Shown here: one piece after another, positions 17,193 to 27,422 of the stretch
How the letters are laid out: each line of letters starts with the position of its first letter
How positions within the stretch are numbered: the stretch's first letter is position 1
Assembly: GCA_019635875.1 (NCBI GenBank)
Contig: JAHBYP010000005.1
Span: forward strand, 248,001 to 312,000
Length of the DNA: 64,000 nt
Direction: 5' to 3'
Origin: Alphaproteobacteria bacterium
GTDB taxonomy: Bacteria > Pseudomonadota > Alphaproteobacteria > Reyranellales > Reyranellaceae
The notes under the pieces: model-generated
Seen by the model: the letters and a program-made list of their open reading frames with translations, nothing else
What the model was told of the DNA's origin: nothing
Databases searched by the model: none
Translations under genes and position numbers: made by a program

Positions 17193-18284
17193 TCAGGTGA
17201 CCGCGATCGGCGCGCCGTTGGAGCCGGTCGCGCCCTTGATCGGCGCCGGCGTGAAGATGTAGACGAACTGGTACTTCTTGTCGGCGATCAGCCCCTCGAA
17301 GTTCAGGTTCTCGTGGTTGAAGATGCCGTGCTTGGTGATCAGCTCGCCGTGCACCGGGAAGGCCAGGTTCTTGTCGGGGTTGGGCACGACCTCGACCGCC
17401 CAGCAGTCGCCGCCGGTCAGGCAGACGTTCTTGTCGATGCACCACTTGCCGACCTCGAGCCCGATGCCGGGTTCGCCGTTGTTGTACTTGTCGTTGTTCT
17501 TCATCCACAGCTTGCCCCAGCCGGTGTTGAAGAACACCGCGTCGCCTTCCTTGATGTCGGCTTCCTGCATGCCCTGCTTCTGCAGCGCCGCGCGCAGGTC
17601 GGCGACCTTGATCTCCTCGCCGGCCTCCATCATCTTGCCCTTCACCGCCTCGATGTCGAACAGATGCCCGCGGGTGAAGAACGGCTTCACGTGCTCCATG
17701 CCGAGCTTCTTCATGCCGTAGCCGCTGGCCATCTCGAATTCGGTGACGCCGTTGTAGTAGCGCATGTCGTTCATGTCGCCATCCTTGCCCATCTGGATGC
17801 CGATATGGGCGAGGCCGTCGAACTGCGTGCCGGTCTGGCCGATCTCGGTGGCCAGGAACTCGTCGTGGTAGATCAGCTTGTTGGCGCCGAACGGGCCGCC
17901 GGTGGGCGTGCCGGGAATGCGCAGGGTGAAGGCGCGCTCGCCGAACTTGGGCATCGCCGATTCGTAGACCCGGCCCATGTTGTAGATCTTGCCGTCCTTG
18001 ATCAGCTTGGCGGCGTCGAGCACCTTGGCCGGCGTGATCCAGTTCGAGCCGCCGGCCTGGTCGTCCTTGCCCCACTTGGGATGCGGCCACCACGGCTTGT
18101 CGCTGAGCGCCACCGCGGCCGCCTTCGTCGGTTGCGCCTGCGCCGCCTGCGCCATCAGCGTGCCGGCCACGGCCACGCCGCCCAGCACGCCGGCGCCAGT
18201 GAGGAAGCTGCGACGCTCCGGACTATCGGGCTCGCTGCCTGCGGCCTTCAACTCGTCCTGCTGCTCCAGGTATTTTGAGTCCAT
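17193..18284 (-). CDS. Cyclase family protein (kynurenine formamidase-like), Tat-exported
   Basis: 363 residues. Tat signal SPERRSFLTGAGVLGGVAVAG near residues 24-45, then a cleavage region QAAQAQP. The cyclase domain has the metal site GTQFDGLAHIG (the family HxGTHxDxPxH replaced by a QFDGLAH form), GDAVFFNTGWG and VEVVPNPDK. The related PF04199 enzymes hydrolyse formyl-kynurenine or cyclise polyketides; the variant motif and export point to a different substrate. GGAGGAACAC precedes ATG 18284; the open frame continues upstream without similarity. Confidence 0.87.
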   Translation of the reverse strand: MDSKYLEQQDELKAAGSEPDSPERRSFLTGAGVLGGVAVAGTLMAQAAQAQPTKAAAVALSDKPWWPHPKWGKDDQAGGSNWITPAKVLDAAKLIKDGKIYNMGRVYESAMPKFGERAFTLRIPGTPTGGPFGANKLIYHDEFLATEIGQTGTQFDGLAHIGIQMGKDGDMNDMRYYNGVTEFEMASGYGMKKLGMEHVKPFFTRGHLFDIEAVKGKMMEAGEEIKVADLRAALQKQGMQEADIKEGDAVFFNTGWGKLWMKNNDKYNNGEPGIGLEVGKWCIDKNVCLTGGDCWAVEVVPNPDKNLAFPVHGELITKHGIFNHENLNFEGLIADKKYQFVYIFTPAPIKGATGSNGAPIAVT

Positions 18285-18467
18285 GTGTTCCTCCGTTGCC
18301 GGCCCCGCGTGTCCCCGCAGTGGCACCGCGCAAACGCTGCGACGAGTTGAACGAACAGTCAACGGAACAACGCGTGAAGGTTACAGTATAACATCTGGCC
18401 TTCCTGCACGTGGCGCGTCGTCTTCCCGAGGCTTGACCCTCACCGCAAAGCGACGGAGCGTGCGCGC

Positions 18468-19520
<1,053 letters not shown>

Positions 19521-19554
19521 CGGCGAGCGCGCTTGAAGACTGACAGCTAACGTA

Positions 19555-19583
19555 TGTTCAACAGCTCGGCAATTTGTTGAACA
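19555..19583. promoter_or_regulatory. Twin TGTTnAACA operator-like sites
   Basis: Two near-palindromic sites, TGTTCAACA at 19555-19563 and TGTTGAACA at 19575-19583, start 20 bp apart (about two helical turns) and together form a perfect 9-bp inverted repeat. They end 12 bp before the start of the PIN fusion gene. This is the expected place for an autorepressor site. Confidence 0.55.
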
Positions 19584-19595
19584 CGGGTGGCTGGC

Positions 19596-20489
19596 ATGGC
19601 CAGGTCGCGTGGCGGACTCAGGCAAAGCAGATCCGCCGGATACAGGGCGCAACGCGTGCGGCCGGATCCGCTGGCGGCGGAACGCGCCAGGGTCGATCGC
19701 ACCCTCCAGGAGGCGGCGGAAATGGGCCTGCTCGAGGGCAAGGGCGCGCGCATCAGCGGCCGCGTGAGTCCGGCCCTGGTCCAGCAGGCCAAGCGGATGA
19801 GCGGCATCGACAGCGACACCCGGCTGATCGAGTACGCCCTGGCGATGATCGCGCTGGAAGATCCCTTCCCGAAGGCGTTCATCGAGTCCCGTGGCACGGT
19901 CGACCCCACGTTGAAGCTCGGCTACCGAGTGGCCGACCTCGATTTCGACGCCGCGCGGCGATGGGCGCAAAGAATTGCCAAAGGGTCGTTGCGGCGGCGC
20001 GACGATCGCCAGCTGCCATTCGTCGGGACTGGCGCGCCCGGCGGCCATCGACTCCTCTTGGACACTTGCGTCTACATCGATCAGATGCAGGATCGCACGC
20101 CGGCGACGCTGGACGACGTGATGTCGGCGCGCTTCATCCACCATTCGACCGTCGCCATCCAGGAACTGATGCACACAGTAGGCGTGCTCGATCCGACGGA
20201 TCCGCGGACCGCCGTCGCGGCGGTCGGCGCACAGATCAAGCTGATGCGGCCGCATCGCGTCCACACGCCCGACGCCGACGTACTCGGTCGCGCGGCGCTG
20301 ATGTCGGGTGTCCTGTGTCGGCTGCAAGGCTACAGCAAGGACGACAGTTTGCATGCCCTTCAGGACTGTGTCCTGTTCCTGCAGGCGCTGAAGGAAGGCC
20401 TCACGCTGCTGACGGCGAACATCGGCGACTTCGACATCCTCTCGCAGATGCTTCCCGGCGCGCGCATGATGTTCTATCGGAATGCGTAG
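19596..20489 (+). CDS. PIN-domain protein fused to an antitoxin-like N-terminal half
   Basis: 297 residues. The C-terminal ~155 are a PIN ribonuclease: HRLLLDTCVYIDQMQ (first acidic residue), IHHSTVAIQELMH, LHALQDCVLFLQAL and LLTANIGDFDIL (last acidic residue). The N-terminal part has a basic tail, then RISGRVSPALVQQAKRMSGIDSDTRLIEYALAMIALED with GTVDPTLKLGY, resembling small chromosomal antitoxins usually encoded as a separate gene before a VapC. No separate antitoxin gene is seen on either side. ATG 19596 is chosen; GTG 19587 is also possible. Confidence 0.75.
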   Translation: MARSRGGLRQSRSAGYRAQRVRPDPLAAERARVDRTLQEAAEMGLLEGKGARISGRVSPALVQQAKRMSGIDSDTRLIEYALAMIALEDPFPKAFIESRGTVDPTLKLGYRVADLDFDAARRWAQRIAKGSLRRRDDRQLPFVGTGAPGGHRLLLDTCVYIDQMQDRTPATLDDVMSARFIHHSTVAIQELMHTVGVLDPTDPRTAVAAVGAQIKLMRPHRVHTPDADVLGRAALMSGVLCRLQGYSKDDSLHALQDCVLFLQALKEGLTLLTANIGDFDILSQMLPGARMMFYRNA

Positions 20490-20507
20490 ATCGCCTTGGA
20501 GTTGCCG

Positions 20508-20852
20508 ATGTCGTTTCGCGTCGCCGCCATTGTTCTCGCCGCGCTGCTGGCCGCCGGCCCCATGCGCCCCGCCGCCGCACAGACCGACTGGCGCATGACG
20601 CTGGGCGTGCTCTACGCGATTTCCTATGCGATCCCCGCCTGCGGCGTGAAGGCAAGCCCGGAGCAGCTGCGCAGGCTGGAGCGCGGCATCGCGCATGCCG
20701 AGGGCAAGGTGGGCATGAGCCGCGCCGAGCTGCAGGAGATCCGCCGCAAGGGCGATATCGAGGCGCGCAAGGACTCGATGCGCATCTGCGACACCATGGG
20801 CCGCGAGGCGCTGCGGCTGATCGACGAGCTTCCCGACCGGCTGCCGGACTAA
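20508..20852 (+). CDS. Secreted hypothetical protein
   Basis: 114 residues with a signal peptide (MSFRVAAIVLAALLAAGPM to AAAQT). The mature part has two cysteines (PACGVK and MRICDT) and helical, charged segments (SPEQLRRLERGIAHAEGKVG). No family recognised. TTGGAG lies about 8 bases before the ATG. Its stop overlaps the stop region of the convergent next gene by four bases. Confidence 0.65.
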   Translation: MSFRVAAIVLAALLAAGPMRPAAAQTDWRMTLGVLYAISYAIPACGVKASPEQLRRLERGIAHAEGKVGMSRAELQEIRRKGDIEARKDSMRICDTMGREALRLIDELPDRLPD

Positions 20853-21325
20853 CGTGCCGGCGGTTCGACCAGCACGAGAAGGTGGCGGCCCTCGGCATCG
20901 AGCGTCACCTTGAAGCGCGCGTGCTCGCGCTTCACGCGACACGGGCCGGGCTGGAACGGCACCAGCGGATAGAGGAAGGGCGGGCGCGGGCTGCGGTAGC
21001 TGCGCGCGATCGCGCGCTCGCGCACGAAGACGACGGTGGCGATGTCCTCGCCGGTCACCGCCTCGTCGGTGGCGGCGATTCCCAGGCACTGGCTGGCCTT
21101 CTCGCGATCGCCGTGGCCGGGGATCACCGAGACCTCGTCCCAGTCGAAGTTCGTCACCGTGTCGAGGCGCAGCACGCCCTCGGTGTTGCGGATCGCCTCG
21201 TTGACGCCGCGGCGCAGCTTGCCGGGGAAGCCGAAGACATCGATGGTCCAGACGACCGCGCCGGCGACCATCACGACGCCGATGCCCAGGCGCAGGTAGC
21301 GGATGGCGGGGCTCTTGACGGCCAT
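20849..21325 (-). CDS. Membrane-anchored hypothetical protein
   Basis: 158 residues. One N-terminal hydrophobic helix (LRLGIGVVMVAGAVVWTIDVFGF) is followed by a soluble domain with VTNFDWDEVSVIPG, a segment typical of small envelope proteins of unknown function in proteobacteria. Third-position GC is high and the frame is clean. No catalytic motif seen. Confidence 0.65.
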   Translation of the reverse strand: MAVKSPAIRYLRLGIGVVMVAGAVVWTIDVFGFPGKLRRGVNEAIRNTEGVLRLDTVTNFDWDEVSVIPGHGDREKASQCLGIAATDEAVTGEDIATVVFVRERAIARSYRSPRPPFLYPLVPFQPGPCRVKREHARFKVTLDAEGRHLLVLVEPPAR

Positions 21326-21344
21326 CTAACGACCCAACCCAGGC

Positions 21345-21423
21345 GTCATTCCGAGCGAAGCGAGGAATCTCCCTGAAGCGGAGTCTCGGTTTCGAGGAGA
21401 TCCTTCGCTTCGCTCAGGATGAC
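21345..21423. repeat. Family A palindromic repeat, copy 5
   Basis: Variant copy with GTCATTCCGAGCGAAGCGAG and CTTCGCTTCGCTCAGGATGAC arms and a larger loop. It lies between the membrane protein gene and the gatB 3' end. Confidence 0.8.
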
Positions 21424-21432
21424 GGGAAGAGC

Positions 21433-22881
21433 TCAAGCGTCCAGCTGCTTCTTCAGCGCCTCGTTGACCGCCTTGGGGTTGGCCTTGCCGCCGGTCGATT
21501 TCATCACCTGGCCGACGAACCAGCCGAACAGCGAGGGCTTCTCGCGGTACTGCGCGACCTTGTCGGGATTGGCCTCGACGATCGCCTTCACTGCGGCGTC
21601 GATCGCGCCGGTGTCGGTGACCTGCTTCAGCCCGCGTTCCTCGACCAGCACGGCGGGGTCCTTGCCGGTCTCCTCCATGGCGACGAACAGGTCCTTGGCG
21701 ATGCGGCCGGAGATCGTGCCGTCGCCGATCAGGTCGACCAGCTTGCCCAGCGCGGCGGCGCTCACCGGCGAGTCCTCGATGCCCACACCGCGGCGCTTGA
21801 GCATGGCGAAGAGATCGCCGGTCACCCAGTTGGCCGCCTGCTTGGCGTCGCGGCCCTTGGCGACGGCCTCGAAGAAATTCGCCGTCTCCTTCTCGGCCAC
21901 CAGCACGCCGGCGTCGTAGACCGACAGGCCAAAGTCCTTGATGTAACGCGCCTTGCGCTCGTCCGGCAGCTCGGGCAGCGAGGCCTTGATCTTCGCCACC
22001 CAGTCGGGCTGCAGCACCAGCGGCAGCAGGTCGGGATCGGGGAAGTAGCGGTAGTCGTGCGCGTCTTCCTTCGAGCGCATCGAGCGCGTCTCGCCCTTGT
22101 TGGCGTCGAACAGGCGCGTCTCCTGCCGGATCGTGCCGCCGCCCTCGATGATCTCGATCTGGCGCCGCGCCTCGTACTCGATCGCCTGCTTCACGAAGCG
22201 GATCGAGTTGACGTTCTTGATCTCGCAGCGCGTGCCCAGCGCCGCGCCCGGCCTGCGCACCGAGACGTTGACGTCGCAGCGCATGGAGCCTTCCTCCATG
22301 TTGCCGTCGCAGGTGCCGAGATAGCGCAGGATCGAGCGCAGCTTGGTCAGGTACGCCGCCGCCTCCTCCGCGTCGCGCATGTCGGGCTTGGACACGATCT
22401 CCATCAGCGCGATGCCCGAGCGGTTGAGGTCGACCCAGGTCTGCGTCGGATGCTGGTCGTGCAGGCTCTTGCCGGCGTCCTGCTCGAGATGCAGGCGCTC
22501 GATGCCGACCGTTCGCGTGGCGCCGTCCTTGAGGTCGAGGATGATCTCGCCCTCGCCGACGATCGGATCCTTGTACTGCGAGATCTGGTAGCCGGCGGGC
22601 AGGTCGGCGTAGAAGTAGTTCTTGCGGTCGAACACCGAGTGCAGGTTGATCCTGGCCTTCAGCCCGAGCCCGGTGCGCACCGCCTGCTCGACGCACAGCG
22701 CGTTGATCACCGGCAGCATGCCCGGCATGGCGGCATCGACCAGCGACACCTGGGTGTTGGGCTCGGCGCCGAACGCGGTGGGCGCGCCGGAGAACAGCTT
22801 GGATTCGGAGACGACCTGGGCATGGACCTCGAGCCCGAGGACCACTTCCCAATCGCCCGTTTCACCCTTGATCAGAGACAT
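21433..22881 (-). CDS. gatB: Asp-tRNA(Asn)/Glu-tRNA(Gln) amidotransferase subunit B
   Basis: 482 residues. Classical GatB signatures: [12 protein letters not shown] at the N-terminus, [34 protein letters not shown], the glutamate/aspartate-kinase loop [31 protein letters not shown] and [15 protein letters not shown]. The YqeY-like tail domain ends [15 protein letters not shown]. It activates the misacylated tRNA and receives ammonia from GatA. GAAGGTCC precedes ATG 22881. In most alphaproteobacteria gatB directly follows gatA; here it is separated by a GIY-YIG gene and two repeats. Confidence 0.97.
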   Translation of the reverse strand: MSLIKGETGDWEVVLGLEVHAQVVSESKLFSGAPTAFGAEPNTQVSLVDAAMPGMLPVINALCVEQAVRTGLGLKARINLHSVFDRKNYFYADLPAGYQISQYKDPIVGEGEIILDLKDGATRTVGIERLHLEQDAGKSLHDQHPTQTWVDLNRSGIALMEIVSKPDMRDAEEAAAYLTKLRSILRYLGTCDGNMEEGSMRCDVNVSVRRPGAALGTRCEIKNVNSIRFVKQAIEYEARRQIEIIEGGGTIRQETRLFDANKGETRSMRSKEDAHDYRYFPDPDLLPLVLQPDWVAKIKASLPELPDERKARYIKDFGLSVYDAGVLVAEKETANFFEAVAKGRDAKQAANWVTGDLFAMLKRRGVGIEDSPVSAAALGKLVDLIGDGTISGRIAKDLFVAMEETGKDPAVLVEERGLKQVTDTGAIDAAVKAIVEANPDKVAQYREKPSLFGWFVGQVMKSTGGKANPKAVNEALKKQLDA

Positions 22882-22995
22882 GTCAGGACCTTCAGTCAGC
22901 ACTGACTGACACAGGTAATGACTCGCCGCCCGGCTGTCCACGCCTCAAGCGAAGGTCCTGATTCTCGGGTGTTTTGCCGCGGAAGTGACGCACGC

Positions 22996-23090
22996 TGTCG
23001 TCCTGAGCGCAGCGAAGGACCCCGCGGTCGATTGATCGGTCTTGTATGGCTGCAATACCGCCGGGTCCTTCGCTGCCGCTCAGGACGACA
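22996..23090. repeat. Family A palindromic repeat, variant copy 6
   Basis: TGTCGTCCTGAGCGCAGCG at the left and CGCTCAGGACGACA at the right with a ~45-bp centre. It lies just before the GIY-YIG gene, in the gap between gatB and that gene. Confidence 0.85.
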
Positions 23091-23111
23091 TTGGTGTAAC
23101 TTGCCATCGCC

Positions 23112-23423
23112 GTGAATGAACGCCGCTACCACGTCTACTTCATGTCCAACCGCTCGCGCAGCGTGCTCTACATCGGCGTGACCAATCATGTGGAGCGCCC
23201 AGTCTGGGAACATCGCACCGGAATCGGATCGGCCTTCGTGAAGAAGTATCGGGCCCACCACCTCGCGTACGTAGAGGAGTACGCCCGCGCCGACGAGGCG
23301 ATTGCTCGCGAGAAGGAGCTCAAGGGCTGGAAGCGCGTGCGCAAGAACGCGCTCGTCGCCGAGGCAAATCCGACGTGGATCGACCTGATGCCGATGAACG
23401 ATCCACACTCGGCGTCATCCTGA
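23112..23423 (+). CDS. GIY-YIG nuclease family protein (COG2827-like)
   Basis: 103 residues. The domain opens RRYHVYFMSNRSRSVLYIGVTN (GIY as VYF, YIG as YIG), then the catalytic Arg region HVERPVWEHRTGIG. KKYRAHHLAYVEEY and AIAREKELKGWKRVRKNALV give the conserved Glu of the family. GTG 23112 is the only in-frame start upstream of the motif. These small stand-alone GIY-YIG proteins have poorly known roles. It lies opposite to and between gatB and gatA, and repeat copy 7 starts within its last codons. Confidence 0.87.
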   Translation: MNERRYHVYFMSNRSRSVLYIGVTNHVERPVWEHRTGIGSAFVKKYRAHHLAYVEEYARADEAIAREKELKGWKRVRKNALVAEANPTWIDLMPMNDPHSASS

Positions 23424-23508
23424 GCGCAGCGAAGGATCCGGCGGTTTCACGGACCCGCAGGTGATCGGAATGATCCACCGCGAGGTCCTTCGCTATGCTC
23501 AGGACGAC
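23413..23508. repeat. Family A palindromic repeat, variant copy 7
   Basis: GTCATCCTGAGCGCAGCGAAGGATCC left arm and GTCCTTCGCTATGCTCAGGACGAC right arm. The left arm supplies the last codons and stop of the GIY-YIG gene; the right arm reaches within 10 bp of the gatA stop codon. Confidence 0.85.
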
Positions 23509-23514
23509 GGAGTG

Positions 23515-24984
23515 TCAGAATCCCGCCGGCCGTGCCGTGAACTTCGCCGCCTGCTCCAGCGCGCTGGCGGCGCGGAACACCGTCTCCTCGTCGAAGGCGC
23601 GGCCGATCAGCTGCAGGCCGAGCGGCAGGCCGTCCTTGTCGAGCCCGACCGGCACCGAGATGCCCGGCAGGCCGGCCATCGAGGTCGGCACGGTGAAGAC
23701 GTCGTTGAGGTACATCGTCACCGGATCGTCCATCTTCTCGCCCGAGGCGAAGGCGGCATTCGGCGCGGTCGGCGTCAGGATCGCGTCGCATGTCTCGAAG
23801 GCCTGCCTGAAGTCGCGCGCGATCAGCGCGCGCACGCGCTGCGCCTTCTTGTAGTAGGCGTCGTAGTAGCCGGCCGACAGCACGTAGGTGCCGATCAGCA
23901 CGCGGCGGCGCACCTCGGCGCCGAAGCCGGCGGCGCGGGTGTTCTCGTACATCTCGGGGAGATTCCCGCCCGGCACGCGCAGGCCGAAGCGCACGCCGTC
24001 ATAGCGCGCCAGGTTCGACGACGCCTCGGCCGGCGCGATGATGTAGTAGGTCGCCAGCGCGTACTTGGTGTGCGGCAGGGAGATGTCGACGGTCGTGGCG
24101 CCGGCCGCCTTCAGCATGTCGATGCCGCGCGCCCACAGCCCCTCGATCTCGTCCGACATGCCGTCCATGCGGTACTCGCGCGGGATGCCGATGCGCATGC
24201 CCCTGACGTCGCCGGTGCAGGCGGCGGCGAAGTCCGGCACCGGCAGCGGCGCCGAGGTCGAGTCCTTGGGATCGTGCCCGGCCATCGCCTGCAGCAGCAG
24301 CGCCGTGTCCTTCACCGTATGGGCGAACGGCCCGGCCTGGTCGAGCGAGCTGGCGAAGGCCACCACGCCCCAGCGCGAGCAGCGGCCATAGGTCGGCTTG
24401 ATGCCGACGATGCCGCAGAAGCTGGCGGGCTGACGAATGGAGCCACCCGTGTCGGTGCCGGTCGAGCCCGGCGCCATGCGGGCTGCGATCACCGCGGCCG
24501 AGCCGCCCGAGCTGCCGCCCGGCACCAACGGCCGGTTCTCGCCCTTGCGCTTCCACGGGTTCTCGACGCCGCCGAAATAGCTGGTCATGTTCGACGAGCC
24601 CATGGCGAACTCGTCCATGTTGGTCTTGCCCAGCATGGTGGCGCCGGCCTTCCACAGGTTGGCCGTGATCGTCGATTCGTAGGTCGGCTTGAAGCCCTCG
24701 AGGATCTTCGAGCCGGCCGTGGTCTGCACGCCCTCGGTGCAGAACAGGTCCTTGATGGCCAGCGGAATGCCCTCGAGCAGGCCCACCTCGCCGCGGGCGC
24801 GGCGGGCGTCGGAGGCCTTCGCCATCTCGATCGCACGGTCGGGGGTCTCGACGACGTAGGCGTTCAGGCGGCGGTGCTTCTGGGCCTGCGCGATGAAGGC
24901 CTCGGCGAGCGCGACGGAGGTCGTCTCGCCCCTGGCGAGCGCGGTGCCCATCTCGGCAATGGAGAGGTCGGTGAGCGCGGTCAT
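23515..24984 (-). CDS. gatA: Asp-tRNA(Asn)/Glu-tRNA(Gln) amidotransferase subunit A
   Basis: 489 residues of the amidase-signature family. The catalytic Lys is in [18 protein letters not shown], the cis-Ser and nucleophile Ser in [16 protein letters not shown] followed by [41 protein letters not shown] is the GatA-specific stretch. It hydrolyses glutamine and passes ammonia to GatB. The start is three bases past the gatC stop, so the two are co-translated. Confidence 0.97.
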   Translation of the reverse strand: MTALTDLSIAEMGTALARGETTSVALAEAFIAQAQKHRRLNAYVVETPDRAIEMAKASDARRARGEVGLLEGIPLAIKDLFCTEGVQTTAGSKILEGFKPTYESTITANLWKAGATMLGKTNMDEFAMGSSNMTSYFGGVENPWKRKGENRPLVPGGSSGGSAAVIAARMAPGSTGTDTGGSIRQPASFCGIVGIKPTYGRCSRWGVVAFASSLDQAGPFAHTVKDTALLLQAMAGHDPKDSTSAPLPVPDFAAACTGDVRGMRIGIPREYRMDGMSDEIEGLWARGIDMLKAAGATTVDISLPHTKYALATYYIIAPAEASSNLARYDGVRFGLRVPGGNLPEMYENTRAAGFGAEVRRRVLIGTYVLSAGYYDAYYKKAQRVRALIARDFRQAFETCDAILTPTAPNAAFASGEKMDDPVTMYLNDVFTVPTSMAGLPGISVPVGLDKDGLPLGLQLIGRAFDEETVFRAASALEQAAKFTARPAGF

Positions 24985-24987
24985 CGC

Positions 24988-25305
24988 CTACTCCACGACC
25001 TTGGGCACAGTGAAGAAGCCGCCGGCGTTGGGGTCGGCCGGGTCGAGATAGACCGCGCCGCCCGGGGCGTTGGCCAGCACCCTGGCGGCGATGCCGCCAT
25101 CGGTGATGGCGTCCGGGCGCATCGGCAGGGTGACGTCCGAGACGCTGGCCAGCGGCTCGACATTGGCGGTGTCGACCTCATTGAGTTGCTCGATCCAGCT
25201 CAGGATGCCGCTGAGCTCGCCGGCCAGGCGCGCCTGCTCTTCCTCCGGGACCTTGAGCCGGGCCAGCCGGGCGATCTTCGCCACGGTCGCCGCATCGATC
25301 GACAT
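24988..25305 (-). CDS. gatC: Asp-tRNA(Asn)/Glu-tRNA(Gln) amidotransferase subunit C
   Basis: 105 residues. MSIDAATVAKIARLARLKVPEEE, SGILSWIEQLNEVDTANVEPL and the C-terminal FFTVPKVVE are standard GatC features. It wraps around GatA and stabilises the GatCAB complex. First gene of the gatCA unit. Confidence 0.95.
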   Translation of the reverse strand: MSIDAATVAKIARLARLKVPEEEQARLAGELSGILSWIEQLNEVDTANVEPLASVSDVTLPMRPDAITDGGIAARVLANAPGGAVYLDPADPNAGGFFTVPKVVE

Positions 25306-25486
25306 GCGCTTAACTCCGCCAGAACGGGACGGCCTGCACCTAGCGGTTTTGATGCCATCCGTCCAGCCGCGCCGCAGGCCGCGGCCAGGCTCCCGGGACA
25401 CTTCAGTTTGGGGCAATTTCTCTCTTACATCGCGATGGGTTAGAGCGTAAAATTGCATCAAAAGTTGAACTCTTGCACAGGCCCTC

Positions 25487-26260
25487 ATGTCGCCCATTTT
25501 CCGGACCTGCCTGCCTCTGGCGATCGCGCTTGCGCTCGGCCTGTCGTCGATCCCGGCGCAGGCCCGCTCGCAGACCGCTGCCACCCCGGTCCAGGCTGCT
25601 CCCGCGCCGCAGCCGCCCACGCCCAAGCACGGCCCGACGCCGCGGCCGATCGGCTGCGCCAAGCGGTTGACCGGTGTCGATGCCGGCCAGGCCGAGTCGT
25701 TCACCTTCTGGCTGCGCAAGCAGGGTCCGGCCGAGGAGGTCAAGGTCGAGTTCTCCTGCAAGCTCGATCGCCATCGACTGATCGTCGGCCTGCTCGGCGC
25801 GCCGGCCGACCGCGACAAGGGCGGCCCGCCGAAGCACATGGTGCACATGCTCGACCTCGCGGTCGACCCGCCGCCGTCGCGTCTGCTGCACAGCAACAAG
25901 CTGGACGAGCCGGCGGTGATCGTGCGGCCGGGTGGCGGCATGTCGCTGGTGTTCGGGGAGACGACGATCGAGCGCGGCCTGACCTACCGCGGCTATCGCG
26001 CCATCGACCTCGCGAGCGGCAAGGTCCAGACCTTCCTCTCCCTGCCGACGCAGCAGACCGGCCAGGGCTGCGCTGCCGGCCGCGCCATGGGGCTGGAGCG
26101 AATCTCGGTCTCGTCCGAGGCCGCGCTGGTCGATCTCGGCGACAACGGTCCCTATGGCGTCGCCATCGAGCACGAATCCATCGACTGCAGGACCGGCAAG
26201 AGCGAACGCCGTCTCGACACCTTCATCGCCGTGCCGGCTGGATTCGAGGAATTCAAGTAG
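25487..26260 (+). CDS. Secreted hypothetical protein
   Basis: 257 residues. A signal peptide (FRTCLPLAIALALGLSSIPAQA) is followed by a Pro/Ala/Thr-rich linker (AAPAPQPPTPKHGP) and a soluble domain with four cysteines. No family recognised. Frame and third-position GC are convincing. It is 12 bp upstream of the alpha/beta hydrolase gene and may be co-transcribed with it. Confidence 0.65.
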   Translation: MSPIFRTCLPLAIALALGLSSIPAQARSQTAATPVQAAPAPQPPTPKHGPTPRPIGCAKRLTGVDAGQAESFTFWLRKQGPAEEVKVEFSCKLDRHRLIVGLLGAPADRDKGGPPKHMVHMLDLAVDPPPSRLLHSNKLDEPAVIVRPGGGMSLVFGETTIERGLTYRGYRAIDLASGKVQTFLSLPTQQTGQGCAAGRAMGLERISVSSEAALVDLGDNGPYGVAIEHESIDCRTGKSERRLDTFIAVPAGFEEFK

Positions 26261-26272
26261 CATATAGGGTCC

Positions 26273-27112
26273 ATGAGCCGCCTGCTGTTCCTGATCCACG
26301 GCATGTGGGCCACGCCGCACGCGTGGCGCCACTGGCGTGGCCATTTCGAGCAGCGTGGCTGGCACGTGGTCGTGCCGCCGCTGCGCCATCACGAGAACGC
26401 CCCGCTCGAGCCGGCCGCCGGGTTGGGCACCACCTCGCTGCTCGACTATGCCGCCGACCTCGAGACGCGGCTGCGCCATCTGCCGGCGCCGCCGGTGATC
26501 GTCGGCCATGGCATGGGCGGGCTGCTGGCGCAGATCCTCGCGGCGCGCGGCCTGTGCGCCGCCAGCGTGCTGCTCTGCCCGACCCCGCCGGCGGCGCTCG
26601 GCCTGCGCCGGCCCAGCGCCTGGCGGCCGCTGATCCGCAGCCAGACGCGCTGGGGCTGGTGGCGCTCGCCGCACCGCCCGGCCTTCGCCACGGCGATGCA
26701 CGGCTTCTTCAACACCTATTCCGACAAGCTCGAGGCCGGCCGCGAGTTCGCGCGCCTGGTCCACGATTCGGGCCGCGCGCTGTTCGAGATCGCCTATCCC
26801 TTCCTCGACAAGGCCGGCCGCGCCGCGCATGTCGATCCCGGCGACATCACCACGCCGATGCTGGTGATCGGCGCCGGCCGCGACCGCTTCCTGCCGCCGG
26901 TGATCGCCCGCGTCGTGGCCCGCCGCTATGCCCATGTCGCGGTCCACCAGGAGTTCCCCAACCAGGGCCACTGGGTGCTCGGCCAGCCGGGCTGGGCCGA
27001 TGTCGCGGGCATGGTCGAGGACTGGATCGGCCGCGCCGTGAACCCGCCGGACATCGAGCTCAGCGACCTCGACCGCCGCCGCGCCTGGCGCGCCTCGATG
27101 CTGCGGCGTTGA
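26273..27112 (+). CDS. Alpha/beta hydrolase fold protein without the usual nucleophile Ser
   Basis: 279 residues. The oxyanion region is LLFLIHGMWATPHAWRHW. The nucleophile elbow reads VIVGHGMGGLLAQ, so the usual Ser of G-x-S-x-G is Gly (codon GGC). The acid IGAGRDRFLPP and the His in NQGHWVLGQPGW are present. Family members are lysophospholipase or carboxylesterase types. With Gly at the elbow, classical hydrolysis is unlikely. Either a different chemistry applies or the protein has lost catalysis. Confidence 0.85.
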   Translation: MSRLLFLIHGMWATPHAWRHWRGHFEQRGWHVVVPPLRHHENAPLEPAAGLGTTSLLDYAADLETRLRHLPAPPVIVGHGMGGLLAQILAARGLCAASVLLCPTPPAALGLRRPSAWRPLIRSQTRWGWWRSPHRPAFATAMHGFFNTYSDKLEAGREFARLVHDSGRALFEIAYPFLDKAGRAAHVDPGDITTPMLVIGAGRDRFLPPVIARVVARRYAHVAVHQEFPNQGHWVLGQPGWADVAGMVEDWIGRAVNPPDIELSDLDRRRAWRASMLRR

Positions 27113-27119
27113 ACACCCG

Positions 27120-27224
27120 CCGTCGTCCTGAGCGCAGCGAAGGACCTTGCGATATCGCGGGCATTCGCCGGCAGTGTGCCCGCTCGCACCACCGCGAGGT
27201 CCTTCGCTGCGCTCAGGACGACGG
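27120..27224. repeat. Family A palindromic repeat, variant copy 8
   Basis: CCGTCGTCCTGAGCGCAGCGAA left arm and TTCGCTGCGCTCAGGACGACGG right arm: 22-bp perfect arms with a long centre. First of two copies 187 bp apart. Confidence 0.85.
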
Positions 27225-27306
27225 CGAGGGCTGACATGACCACCGACCCCCTCGCCACCTTCATCGCCGCGCTGCCACATCTCGATGCCCAGGCCTTGAA
27301 CACCCG

Positions 27307-27411
27307 CCGTCGTCCTGAGCGCAGCGAAGGACCCTGCGGTATCGCGGGCATTCGCCGGCAGTGTGTCCGCTCGCACCACCGCGAGGTCCTTCGCTGCGCT
27401 CAGGACGACGG
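27307..27411. repeat. Family A palindromic repeat, variant copy 9
   Basis: Second copy of the same palindrome, with a few point changes in its centre. It ends 12 bp before the ruvX start codon and lies in its leader. Confidence 0.85.
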
Positions 27412-27422
27412 CGAAGGCTGAC

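Noticed and set aside
27236..27300. Upstream ATG with the same start context as ruvX
   Set aside because: The frame runs into the second palindrome and never reaches the RuvX domain. It is a duplicated leader.
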